From Pedobacter gandavensis (GTDB lineage Bacteria; Bacteroidota; Bacteroidia; Sphingobacteriales; Sphingobacteriaceae): 64,000 nt of DNA. Both the position numbers and the translations under genes were made by a program. The DNA lies in assembly GCF_014172405.1 (NCBI RefSeq), contig NZ_WNXC01000001.1, forward strand, positions 1,488,001 to 1,552,000, in the 5' to 3' direction. The notes under the pieces were generated by a model, which saw only the letters and a list, made by a program, of their open reading frames with translations, did not search any database and was not told the origin of the DNA. Of the stretch, positions 26,897-36,427 are shown one piece after another (the first letter of the stretch is position 1; every line of letters starts with the position of its first letter).

Positions 26897-26941
26897 GAAA
26901 GGGCCGCGGGCTGAAATTCGGGAATAAGCTCCGGTCCTTTT
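26897..26941 (+). terminator. Terminator after the 146-residue hypothetical gene
   Basis: Arms 26897-26906 and 26932-26941 pair with one G-T wobble around a long loop, and a T-run closes the right arm. It lies 27 bases after the stop codon. Confidence 0.7.
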
Positions 26942-27144
26942 CAAGAAAATTAGACGCTACAAGGACGATTGTAGTTTTTATATACCGCAAGAATATAGAG
27001 CATGATGATCATGTTGATCACCAGCTTACCAAATCCTGATCACGCTAAACTCGCGGGTTTTATGGCACAGATGGATTGCTCCTAGTCATCAACTCTATAT
27101 GACTTGCAAAAAAATATTAGGTACGCTCAAAAAATTATAAAAAA

Positions 27145-27606
27145 ATGGAAACGACACTAAGAAAAACATCAAGATTTCACCTTTCTGAAAAAGCTAAAGA
27201 GATTATAGTTGACATTATCACCTATTTGTTTATTCTTTTATTTGTCTATACAGCTTATAGTAAATTCAAAACAATTGATTCATTTAAGATAATCCTAGAG
27301 CGATCACCATTAACCGGTCCATATCACGATTTCATCGCCTGGGCAGTTCCGATTGTTGAAACCTTAATTTCAGCTTTACTTATTATTCCTTTTACAAAAA
27401 GGATTGGATTATATGCTTCTCTACTTTTGATGGTCTTATTTACTGGCTTTCTAACCTATGGTATTTTATCCGGAAGTCAACTACCCTGTCACTGTGGAGG
27501 AGTAATTAGCAGTTTGACCTGGCAACAGCATATTTGGTTTAATATTAGCTTTATTATTCTAGCAATACTAGGTCTTTACTTAAATAAAAAAAGTTTACGC
27601 GCGTGA
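27145..27606 (+). CDS. MauE/DoxX-type redox-associated membrane protein
   Basis: The 153-residue protein has four hydrophobic helices (about 22-40, 65-82, 86-106 and 129-147). It has the MauE/DoxX family hallmark VYTAYSKFKTIDSFKIILERSPL after the first helix, and a conserved cysteine pair PCHCGG (C115 and C117) in the loop before the last helix. In the methylamine dehydrogenase system MauE helps form disulphides in the periplasmic subunit. Relatives in Bacteroidota are mostly uncharacterised. It is followed on the same strand by two genes for small secreted proteins with two cysteines each, which are its likely substrates or partners (inference). Confidence 0.85.
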   Translation: METTLRKTSRFHLSEKAKEIIVDIITYLFILLFVYTAYSKFKTIDSFKIILERSPLTGPYHDFIAWAVPIVETLISALLIIPFTKRIGLYASLLLMVLFTGFLTYGILSGSQLPCHCGGVISSLTWQQHIWFNISFIILAILGLYLNKKSLRA

Positions 27607-27678
27607 AGCAGGTAAAATGCTATACCCTGTAAAAAGAAATATAGCAACCTTAAACTATAACCAATAATTAATAACATT

Positions 27679-27969
27679 ATGAAAAAGGTATTTTTTGGCC
27701 TTGTGGTAGTTGCTACTGCATTAGGTGCAAGCGCATTTACAAGTGCAACTAAAGTAACTGGAATTAATTATCAACTTCAGGCTGACGGCCTTTACCACAA
27801 AACAGTTGATAGAACAGATCCAGATTTATGCAACTCTGTCCCAGACTCTAAACCATGTGTTATCTCACTAACAAATGATCAAGGTCTTACTTTCAGCGCT
27901 ACTCTATTTCCACTTGCAACAAATCCAGCTATTTATAGTTCAATGTCGCAAGGGGTTATCACTCCTTAA
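27679..27969 (+). CDS. Small secreted two-cysteine protein (DUF6520-like), copy 1
   Basis: The 96-residue protein begins with a signal peptide (MKKVFFGLVVVATALGASAF, probable cleavage near residue 20-25). The mature part of about 70 residues has Y31-L-DG-YH, then C51 and C60 eight residues apart, and a shared C-terminal pattern NP-IY-GVI. It resembles the small Bacteroidota family I know as DUF6520, but I could not check this. It lies 72 bases after the MauE-like gene. The two-cysteine mature part suggests an intramolecular disulphide formed in the periplasm. Function unknown. Confidence 0.75.
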   Translation: MKKVFFGLVVVATALGASAFTSATKVTGINYQLQADGLYHKTVDRTDPDLCNSVPDSKPCVISLTNDQGLTFSATLFPLATNPAIYSSMSQGVITP

Positions 27970-27987
27970 TCAAGACTGACCATTTTT

Positions 27988-28023
27988 TAAGTAGAGGGAG
28001 GTTAAATTACCCCCCTTTACTTA
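27988..28023. terminator. G/C-rich hairpin between the two small-protein genes
   Basis: Arms 27988-28002 and 28009-28023 are complementary at 13 of 15 positions, with one more G-U pair. No T-run follows on the plus strand, so it may attenuate, or protect the upstream message, rather than fully terminate. It would make the first small protein more abundant than the second. Confidence 0.65.
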
Positions 28024-28048
28024 AAATCACTTACTAAATACAATCATT

Positions 28049-28357
28049 ATGAAAAAATTAATAATTGGATTAACAATTGTCATGATCGCATTAGTAGCAA
28101 GTTCTCAAGCTAACATTAAAACAGTTAAATCAAAATGGTCTAACTATTATATTTATGAATTAAAGTTTGATGGCAATTATCACCTCACAAATGAATGGCC
28201 GGATGAAGCTTTTTGTTATGTAGATAAACCTTATTATTGCATGATTATTCTCCAATACCGTAATGGAGTTAGCTTTGACCCTATAATACTTCAATATATA
28301 AACAACCCTATAATTTATCATTTTAACACAAAGGGTTACATTGTGGACATAGAATAA
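28049..28357 (+). CDS. Small secreted two-cysteine protein (DUF6520-like), copy 2
   Basis: The 102-residue protein is a diverged paralogue of the preceding gene product. Both share the basic hydrophobic start, Y-L--DG-YH-T, a cysteine pair (C56 and C64, seven residues apart here), C-I-L, and NP-IY near the end. A signal peptide with cleavage near residue 19-21 is likely. Little outside these positions is conserved, so the family is held together by the cysteines, the DG-YH motif and the C-terminal NP-IY motif. It is the last plus-strand gene before the convergent TlpA-like gene, with only 36 bases between the stop codons. Confidence 0.7.
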   Translation: MKKLIIGLTIVMIALVASSQANIKTVKSKWSNYYIYELKFDGNYHLTNEWPDEAFCYVDKPYYCMIILQYRNGVSFDPIILQYINNPIIYHFNTKGYIVDIE

Positions 28358-28393
28358 TCTGATCAAGTTAATCCACTAAAAATCAAACACTTT

Positions 28394-29842
28394 CTAAAGG
28401 TTTTTTTCAATTAAACTTATTAAGTCTTTTTCTCCTACTTGATTATTCGGCCAAGGGGGTAAAGTTGAGATTATTAAACCTCTTTTATTTATAAGTAAAA
28501 GATTGGGAAAAGCAACATACTTATAGTGAGCCACGATAGGATGAGCTATCCCTAATCCATTTGTATATACATTAATAGATTCTTTTGTACCATACAAGCC
28601 ACTTTTAACACCTTCTTCAAACCTTTTTCGATCTTTATCAACATTGAGCCCTAAAAAAATCACGTTTTTATTTCCCTTAAAATATTCTTGGATAGGCTTC
28701 ATATCTTTAGCCAATTTTAAACATCCAGGGCATCCATTAAACCAACTATCTACGACAAGAACCTTTCCCTTAAAATCACTAAGAGTTAACACCTTACCAT
28801 CTAAAGACTCAAGACTAAAATCAAATGCCTTTACACCCCTCAATTTAGCATTAGCTATTTGTTCCAAAATGTCTCTGGATTTATTATCCCCTACACGAGT
28901 AATCGCATCACTGAGAAAATTAAAATTGAGAGGATCATTTGACATTGCATTGAAATGATATAAAATCAACCTATCTCTTAACAACCCTTTAAAGTTATTA
29001 AATATAGATCTATAAACGACACCAAACAAAGGCTTACCATCATAATTTAATAATTCTGAATTGTATTTTGTTAAATAATACAAGTATTGAATATACATAG
29101 ACACGTTATTTATCACTAAAGTATCTATTACCGGCAATGTTGATATTTGTTTTCGAAATTCTGAAGTCACCTCTATTCTTAATGCATTAACATAATCCCT
29201 ATCACGATGCTTCATTTGACTACAAATTCCTTGCAAAGAAATATATTTCACATAGTTTATTGCATTTGATTTAAGAACATTAGAAATGTTATTATCTAAA
29301 TACCTCCTAATTTTATCTAGCGAGTCCAAACAATATGACAAACTCTCTATTTTCCATGCTCTCTGAGATGAAATATTCTCAATATCATTTATGGATTCGA
29401 ATCTCTGTTTATTGTAAAAGTTGTATACCATTAATTGGTAATTAGCTTTTTCAGCTCCCTTCCCAGAGAACCTCATCTCTTTTTGTGATTTGACTTTTAA
29501 GTACAAACTATCCCCGGCTTCGACAAGGAAAGGATACAGCCACCCATCGGTTGGAAAACCATTAAACCGAAACCATCCCAAAGAACTAACACCTGTAATT
29601 GTTATTGAAAATTTATTACCGATCAACGGCCCCTCAAAAACCCTTGCCTTACCATAAGAAAACCTATCAAAATCATCATAATAACTCACTCTTATAATTC
29701 GATTACCTTTCAGTAATACTAAGCATGAGTCAGGTATATATCCTGAGATTTGCATACTATCGTATATTTTGGATTGCCCTTGTCCCTTTGAAGCAAAAGC
29801 CAATATTAATGATACTATACAAATAAAAAGTCTTTTTTTCAT
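28394..29842 (-). CDS. TlpA-like thioredoxin-fold protein with CPGC active site
   Basis: I chose the ATG at 29842 because it begins a standard signal peptide (MKKRLFICIVSLILAFASKGQG). The frame upstream encodes no secretion signal. The 482-residue exported protein has an N-terminal DUF4369-like beta-rich region (about 30-130), a helical middle, and a C-terminal thioredoxin domain with C371-PG-C374 in WFNGCPGCLK. Many TlpA proteins have CxPC, so the CPGC spacing fits a disulphide reductase or isomerase. It is cotranscribed downstream of SusC and SusD and converges on the two-cysteine protein genes, which suggests that it acts on disulphides of cargo taken up or displayed by that system. Confidence 0.82.
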   Translation of the reverse strand: MKKRLFICIVSLILAFASKGQGQSKIYDSMQISGYIPDSCLVLLKGNRIIRVSYYDDFDRFSYGKARVFEGPLIGNKFSITITGVSSLGWFRFNGFPTDGWLYPFLVEAGDSLYLKVKSQKEMRFSGKGAEKANYQLMVYNFYNKQRFESINDIENISSQRAWKIESLSYCLDSLDKIRRYLDNNISNVLKSNAINYVKYISLQGICSQMKHRDRDYVNALRIEVTSEFRKQISTLPVIDTLVINNVSMYIQYLYYLTKYNSELLNYDGKPLFGVVYRSIFNNFKGLLRDRLILYHFNAMSNDPLNFNFLSDAITRVGDNKSRDILEQIANAKLRGVKAFDFSLESLDGKVLTLSDFKGKVLVVDSWFNGCPGCLKLAKDMKPIQEYFKGNKNVIFLGLNVDKDRKRFEEGVKSGLYGTKESINVYTNGLGIAHPIVAHYKYVAFPNLLLINKRGLIISTLPPWPNNQVGEKDLISLIEKNL

Positions 29843-29958
29843 CTTGAAAATTCTTAATTGAAATAAATGCTTAATTTCATTTTGAAATTCTGTCGCGCTT
29901 TTTATTATTGATGACGACAATCAAATCACTATCCTTGCTAATTTCTACATGTAGTTAA

Positions 29959-31338
29959 CTATCTTACATTAGGCTTTATTCCACTATATAGAAGTTCTTC
30001 ATCTGGAATTGGAAAAACGTATAATGGGGAATTTGGAGCTAATGAATATTCAACACCATCCAAATTTCGCTTTAAAGTAATATTTGCTCCATCCCTATTG
30101 TATCTTTTTATATCTGACCAACGTAAATTCCTCCAGACCAACTCTTTTCTTCTTTCTAATAAAACTCTTTTGAGAGTTTCCTCAGCACTCAAAGACCTTA
30201 TCTCAACATAAGTAGAAGCAATACAACGATTTGACAATAAAAGATTTAGAGCACCTAAAGCATCTTGAGGATCGTTACGACGTGCAGCACATTCAGCTTT
30301 TATGAGCAGAACTTCAGCTGTTGTTAAGCCGGTAAATGGATATAAGCCGATGCCATAACCCGTTTTCATAACATAATTATTCAACGTATTTTTAGCAAAA
30401 AAACCAGGTAATCGTAGATCGTTTACTTCATATAAACTAATCAGATCTGGCGTTATGCAAATTATCTGGTTAGACCTCCCCCCGCACACAGTCATAGGAT
30501 AGGCTACTACCTGAATTGAATAGAAAATAATCTCTGAGTAATTGTTTAAAAATGGCTGAACAGCTGAAGTGCTAATATTATTAAAATTAATAAGCGTGCT
30601 ATATTTCAAGAGACACTCATCAGCTGCCTTTTCCGCTTCAACATAATTGCCCATATATAAATAAATTCTGGCCAATAGTCCATAAACAGCAGATTTAGAA
30701 GGGCGATTCCGGTATTTAGATGGAGAATCATCATTTAATAAAAATTTTGCTTCATTAAGATCTGATATCATAAGGTCAAACGTTGATCTCAAAGAAGAAC
30801 GTTGGCTTACTTTATCAATGCCTGCTGAAGTTCTTAATGGCAATCCAAGATCATTACTCGCGCTTGCCTCGTTATAGACTTGACAGAAATTACGTGCCAA
30901 ATCAAAATATGAAAAAGCCCTAAAGAACAGTGCAGTGCCTTTAATATTATTCCATTCTTTTTGATTCGACACATTGGCCTCAATTTTCTTTAATTCATCC
31001 AATGCACTGTTCGCATAAAAAACGGCTGTATAAGGTTCATTCCAATCGGGCACTCTTTCTCCTTTGTAAATATCTTGTTTCCATAGATATCCATTTTTCT
31101 GTGTTTGAGTATTTAGAGCATCATAGACAACCTTGTTAGGAATAAAAAACTCATCTGAAGACACTTGCGGCAGTCCACCAGATCTATTAAGAATACCATT
31201 ATCTAAAAAGACTTGTAGCTCTTGGAGTGTGTTAGGAGTGACAATGAACGAATTTGGTTTGGCATCTAGAAAATTTTTAGTACAGCTAATAAAAAAGACA
31301 CTACCAATTAGGATAAAATAAATTCTTAAATACTTCAT
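29959..31338 (-). CDS. SusD/RagB-family outer-membrane nutrient-binding lipoprotein
   Basis: The 459-residue protein starts MKYLRIYFILIGSVFFISC, so C19 is the lipid-anchored cysteine. It has the TPR-rich SusD fold, with RDPQDALGALNLLLSNRCI and the C-terminal LLERRKELVWRNLRWSDIKRYNRDGANITLKR segment that marks RagB/SusD proteins. It would form the lid of the SusC channel encoded just upstream in the operon and capture the transported ligand at the cell surface. The ligand is unknown, and there are no glycoside hydrolases here to point to a glycan. Confidence 0.93.
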   Translation of the reverse strand: MKYLRIYFILIGSVFFISCTKNFLDAKPNSFIVTPNTLQELQVFLDNGILNRSGGLPQVSSDEFFIPNKVVYDALNTQTQKNGYLWKQDIYKGERVPDWNEPYTAVFYANSALDELKKIEANVSNQKEWNNIKGTALFFRAFSYFDLARNFCQVYNEASASNDLGLPLRTSAGIDKVSQRSSLRSTFDLMISDLNEAKFLLNDDSPSKYRNRPSKSAVYGLLARIYLYMGNYVEAEKAADECLLKYSTLINFNNISTSAVQPFLNNYSEIIFYSIQVVAYPMTVCGGRSNQIICITPDLISLYEVNDLRLPGFFAKNTLNNYVMKTGYGIGLYPFTGLTTAEVLLIKAECAARRNDPQDALGALNLLLSNRCIASTYVEIRSLSAEETLKRVLLERRKELVWRNLRWSDIKRYNRDGANITLKRNLDGVEYSLAPNSPLYVFPIPDEELLYSGIKPNVR

Positions 31339-31348
31339 AATTACAATC

Positions 31349-34300
31349 TTAAAAATTAGTCGTTAATCCGAATGAAAAAGTTCTTGGAGCAATGTAGTTT
31401 GCCCCTCTTGAATAATCTGGATCTATTGGTTGTTTCGTTGCTTTCCAAATAATTCCAATATTATTAATATAGGTGTAGACCTGTATGTTCCTGAGTAATG
31501 CAGTTGTTTTTAGCCCACTAAAACTATAACCTAGTCTCAGATCCTGAAATCTTATATGATCTCCTTTTTCAATTAAGACATCCGAGTTTTGAAAGAAACT
31601 GGTTTGAGACATATCCAATGGATAAGTTAAAGCTGGTATATATGTTTTTTCTTCGTCACCTTCTTTTTTCCACCTTAAATCATATCCAGAATTAAAATAG
31701 CCATATGATGTACCAGAAAACACATCAAGTCTACGAAACCAATAATTGAATTTGTAAATGATATTAACTGACAGGTCAAATCCCTTATAATTAATAGTAT
31801 TACGAAAAGAGCCGTATAAAGTTGGAGTACCTGCCCCCTTGTAGACCAATTCAGAAGTATTCTTTGAACCGTTAATAGCTGAATAATTCTTACTTACAAC
31901 ACCGTTTAAAAGACCTAGCGGTTGCCCCATTTTATCTAATCCCATAAACTTAAGACCAAATAATGCGGAATATGGATAACCCTCTATTGGGTTGGAAAAA
32001 TTACCTTGAACAATACTTAAATTATTTGGCATCTTAACTTTGTAAGTTGTAACCAACTCTCTATTATAGCTTAACAAAAAACTAGAAGTCCATTTTAAAT
32101 GTCTATTGCTAATACTATTTTTCGTCAAGCTTAAATCTATTCCAGAAGTTTTAGTATCTGCAGAATTCCCTTTGAAAACAATCACTCCAGTTTGGGCTGC
32201 TATGGGGCTATTCCCAATTAAATCTACTCCCTGCTTAATAAAAAACTCTATTCCTCCAGAAATCAAATTTGCCTTGGATATAAAGTCGACTCCTGCATTG
32301 AAATTCTTCACTTTTTCCCAGCGTAAGGCTGGATTAGGTGGATTCACAAACTCACTGATCGGTGACTTAAACTGATTAAAAGATCCCCCCATCCTCGATA
32401 CTGTTAAATAAGCGGAAGTAGATTTATCTAGGTTTCCATTATAACCGTAAGTCACTCTTACTTTTAGATTTGGTATCAAATTAAAATTATAGAACTCTTC
32501 CATACTAATATTCCACATAAAACCTGAAGACCACAATGGAACCCCCTTCTGATTAGTCTTAACACCAAATAAATTAGATTCATCACGACGAGCACTACCA
32601 GAAACAACATACTTTTTATCAAAAGTATAGGATCCATTAAAAAACAGAGATCGAAATCTATCAATTGAATAAGATTGGCCCGCGCCTTCAGGAATAAAGC
32701 CAGAAAAACCACTAGTATAGAGCGTGAAGTTTTTAAGATAATCTACTGGAATATGTGTCGCGCTAGAACTATTATACCCATAACGAGTACCGGTATTATT
32801 ACTTAATTGAAAATCCTTTATTTCAAAACCTGCTAATAGATTAAGTTCATTTCTGTCATTGAATTTTAGAGAATAGTTAATTTGGCCTCTACCATAATTT
32901 GAGTAATAATTACTATTTGAATTTCTTAGTATTCCTCCAAGTGGTATTGGTAGTGTAGGCACAAGTGTCGTTTGATTTAATTGCGTATACGTATTTATTA
33001 AATTGCGTGTATAAAAAGAGCCTTCTTCATATAACTGGCTATTCTCAGAAACACCTTTCTGATACTGATAATTCAAATTGACACTTAACCCATCTACTAT
33101 TATATATTTCAAACCAGTTGACACCGTATAATCGGTTAATTTATTTATGCTATTTTTTCGGTTCTCATCTAATGGTTTAAAATCCCAGTTTAATAAAGCG
33201 CCATGACCGGCTGTATCTGTATATTGCTTTCTTAGGCCCTGCGCATTACCGACAACGGCTAAATGATTTCCATTTTCATCTATCAATTGATCGTACGGAG
33301 TATATGGGTTTCCGTATGAACTTATTGCCCCTCTGGTATTGCTATTTGTCAATAAAATTTTCACTGAAAGTTGAAGTTTATCCTTCAATGCTAAATAAGT
33401 ATTATTGGCGGTGATAGTGAATCGGTCATAACTATTAATTGATTGATTCTGTTTTTCTTTATCATAACCCGATGATACATAATACATGTTGTTTTTACTT
33501 CCACCATTTAAACTAAAAGAATATTGTTGATTGATTGCTGGCCTATAAAAATACTTCTGTACGTCATTTCTAGCATCCAACAACTTTAGGGCATCTATCT
33601 TAGTTGCCGAATCTATCCCAGAAATTTGACCTTTTCTTTTTTGTAACATTATAGCCACAGCAGGAGAAATTACATTGTATTTATCGTCGATAGTACTATT
33701 GTAAAATCCTTTATTAAATAAATACTGTTCAAGATCTATATAGTCAGAAGAACTCATTTGTGGAAGATAATGCAAATCTGGTCTATTTGATATTGTCGTA
33801 TTTGCATTAACATTAAAGCGCAAAGATTGATTATTCCTCCCCTTTTTAGTTTTTATTACGATAACGCCATTCCCAGCTCTAACTCCCCAAATACTAGATG
33901 CAGCAGCATCTTTAAGAATAGTTACGCTCTCAATATCATTAGGATTTATGTTATTTATATCACCATCATATGGAAAGTTATCCAGTACAATTAATGGGCT
34001 CGTGTTTGCAAATATAGTACTGCGCCCTCTAATGATAACCTCTGGAGCTGATCCTGCAGGACCACTTCGATTAAAAAGGACTCCACTTGTTATTCCTTCT
34101 AATCTATTTAAGATATTTGAGCCGACTCTTCTATTCAATAAAGCACTATCAACAAGTACAAACGAGCCCGTGGCCCTATCCTTAGGTATATTTTGATAAC
34201 CTGTACTCACAATCTCCACTTCATTGAGCTTATCATTACTTATTGCTAATTTGATAGAATTTGAAGACTCCGAAGCTAAAATTTCCCGTGTTTGATAGCC

Positions 34301-34858
34301 CAAAAATGAAATTACCAAAACCGCCTTATCGCCTACATTTTTTAACGAAAATTCCCCATTATTATCTGTTAGTATGACTGTCTTTGTATCCTTGACCCTT
34401 ACAATTGCTCCCACCAGTGGCTTTCCTTCTTCGTCAAGAACGCGGCCACGAACATCAATTGCAGTAATAGCCACACCAGGTATAACACGAAAGGAAGGCT
34501 TATCTCTCCTAATTACCACCATTTCACCGTGTACAACATAGGTTAATGGCTTGCCTACGAGGACTGCTTTCATAACCTCGTCAATAGTTGCATTTGTAAA
34601 ATTAGCTTCAATAGCTTCCGACGTTTTGATCACCTCATCAGACCATAGTACTTTATAGCCCGTTTGCGCTTTAATGGCAATAAACAAATCCCATAAGGTT
34701 GTCTTTTTCTTCACATACGTGATCTTCTTCTGGCTAAAACCTGAAGCACTGACCTGCATTAGTGTAGCGATAAGAATAACGGTGGTTAATCGCATTATCC
34801 GTAGGAGTTTTAAGACATGCCACTTAGGCCTGTCCGGGTTAAAAGGTACTCTGTTCAT
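31349..34858 (-). CDS. SusC/RagA TonB-dependent transporter with STN domain
   Basis: The 1169-residue protein has a membrane-spanning start ([21 protein letters not shown], residues 22-42) and an STN signalling domain (about 60-115). A carboxypeptidase-D-like repeat (135-215) and the plug, with the SusC signature IRGRSTI...[10 protein letters not shown] and [27 protein letters not shown], come next. A beta-barrel ending in a terminal phenylalanine (LTTNF) completes it. The STN domain in the periplasm normally contacts FecR, which is encoded next to it, so transport and gene control are coupled. Its partner SusD follows 10 bases after its stop codon. Confidence 0.95.
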   Translation of the reverse strand: [1169 protein letters not shown]

Positions 34859-35179
34859 GGTGATTTTATCAGGTACGACAAGTCCTAGCGGTTGATAAGA
34901 CCGTTATTTTTCTTATTGACGAAAAATAGCTAAGTTTGTTTGTCTGGTTTAATTGGTTACTTCCATTATCTCTTATTTCCGGCATTGGACCAGGAAGTGT
35001 ATCGAGCACTCCTGGTCTCTATATGCCTCTTTCCCGGGGGGGATTAAGTTGAATTTCTTATTGCGTTCTTCATCATTCAATTGATTTAAATTGTTCCATA
35101 CTGTTACTTATAACATTTATCAGATCCGGTCTTCAGAATAGGTATGATAAATTGAGAGCGTTAATCAAACGTGAGAACC
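34859..35179 (-). other. Leader of the susC operon, no gene seen
   Basis: This 321-base region between fecR and susC has no open frame that I would call. An imperfect 11-base stem (34988-34999 with 35007-35017, one bulge) lies within it and may be part of the susC leader. There is no T-run beside the stem in either direction, so I do not call it a terminator. The susC promoter is expected here. Confidence 0.6.
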
Positions 35180-36277
35180 CTAGTGTTTAACTATAATTTT
35201 TTTATCGGCCATTTTAAATTTCACATCTCCGGTAAGCTCCAACATACTGAGCACTTTTGAGATCGCCTCGAACTTGGAAATAGATCCCCCAAACAGCTTT
35301 TCTTTAGCCTTAGGGTCTTCGTATACCACTTCAACATCATACCATCGGGATACATTTTTCATGATATCTTCGAGAGATTCATTCTTAAATACGAACTCTC
35401 CATTTTTCCAGGCAACGGCCAAACTAGGGTCTATTTCCTTTGTTTCTATCCTATTCGCAGAAGTAATCGCCTGCATACCTGGCTTAAGAATTTTATTTTT
35501 ACCTGCTATAGGGATACCGGCTGCAGATAAAAGATCCACACGAACACTACCCTCCAGGAGCGTAGTTTTAACCAGATGTTCATCTGTATAACTATTGATG
35601 TTAAAATGAGTACCGAGAACAGTAACGCTTTCTGACCCGGTACTTACAACAAAAGGATGTTCCTTGTCTTTTGCGACTTCAAAATAAGCCTCGCCTTTCA
35701 ACTTCACTCGGCGAGTACCACCCTCCTCTTTTATAGGCGGACTATAGGTTAAACTTGAAGCTGAATTTAGCCAGGCAGTGGACCCATCAGGAAGACGCAC
35801 CTGATAGGTTCCGCCACGTGGTGTTGATATGGTAAAAGATTTGGCTTGTTCGTTATTAATGATGGTACCATCGTTATAAGTCAATTTCGATTCATCAACC
35901 ACAATTCCAGATTTTGCATCGCTCAGTTGAATCTTCTGACCATTTGCCAAGGTTAGTGTGGCTTTATTACCACCAGGGTTAATGTCGCCTGCATAATTGA
36001 TTGAATTGGGATCTTCAGTGTAGAGTATAGTGAATAACCCACAAACAACAATTATTGTAGCAGCTATCGTTAATAGATATAGCGGCCATTTTCTGCTTTT
36101 AGATTTCCATGGAAGACCTGCAGTTTCTTCTTTATATTTTAGCGCATCATGCGCTTCAATTTCCTGAGGTGTGATCTCAACATTAATCAAGTAATCCTCA
36201 ACAAGCATTAGTTCTTCCGGTGTACATTCACCAGCTTGATATTTATTTAATAGTTGTTCAGGATTTAAATTGCTCAT
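35180..36277 (-). CDS. FecR-family anti-sigma factor
   Basis: The 365-residue protein has a cytoplasmic N-terminal part (1-60), a single membrane helix at 64-86 (WPLYLLTIAATIIVVCGLFTILY), and a periplasmic FecR beta-domain (about 120-235; FTISTPRGGTYQVRLPDGSTAWLNSASSLTYSP). It ends with a DUF4974 STN-like module at about 290-360 (NVSRWYDVEVVYED). It would hold the ECF sigma factor inactive until the SusC signalling domain reports ligand binding. It lies upstream of susC by 321 bases, and a strong terminator lies between it and the sigma gene. Confidence 0.93.
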   Translation of the reverse strand: MSNLNPEQLLNKYQAGECTPEELMLVEDYLINVEITPQEIEAHDALKYKEETAGLPWKSKSRKWPLYLLTIAATIIVVCGLFTILYTEDPNSINYAGDINPGGNKATLTLANGQKIQLSDAKSGIVVDESKLTYNDGTIINNEQAKSFTISTPRGGTYQVRLPDGSTAWLNSASSLTYSPPIKEEGGTRRVKLKGEAYFEVAKDKEHPFVVSTGSESVTVLGTHFNINSYTDEHLVKTTLLEGSVRVDLLSAAGIPIAGKNKILKPGMQAITSANRIETKEIDPSLAVAWKNGEFVFKNESLEDIMKNVSRWYDVEVVYEDPKAKEKLFGGSISKFEAISKVLSMLELTGDVKFKMADKKIIVKH

Positions 36278-36373
36278 GTGATTGATTAATTACAACTACC
36301 ACACGACATAGCGTTAGGTTAGTATTCAAAAAATGTAAATAAATTGTTAACTGGTAGTTTTGGGATAAAAAAA

Positions 36374-36411
36374 ATCGCGTGCTGCTCTATAACATAAGAA
36401 CAACACGCGAT
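36374..36411 (-). terminator. Terminator between the sigma factor and fecR genes
   Basis: Arms 36374-36387 and 36398-36411 pair over 14 bases including G-U pairs, with a G/C-rich base (ATCGCGTG) and seven T bases following on the minus strand. It sits 17 bases downstream of the sigma factor stop codon. fecR therefore needs its own promoter or depends on readthrough. Confidence 0.85.
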
Positions 36412-36427
36412 CATCATTTACTATTAA

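Noticed and set aside
27002..27085. 27-codon frame upstream of the MauE-like gene
   Set aside because: It has repeated Met codons at the start and no motif, and it falls in an otherwise unstructured 200-base spacer, so chance is the simplest explanation.
34988..35017. Stem in the susC leader as a terminator of fecR
   Set aside because: The stem has a bulge and no T-run on either side, and it lies more than 160 bases after the fecR stop codon.
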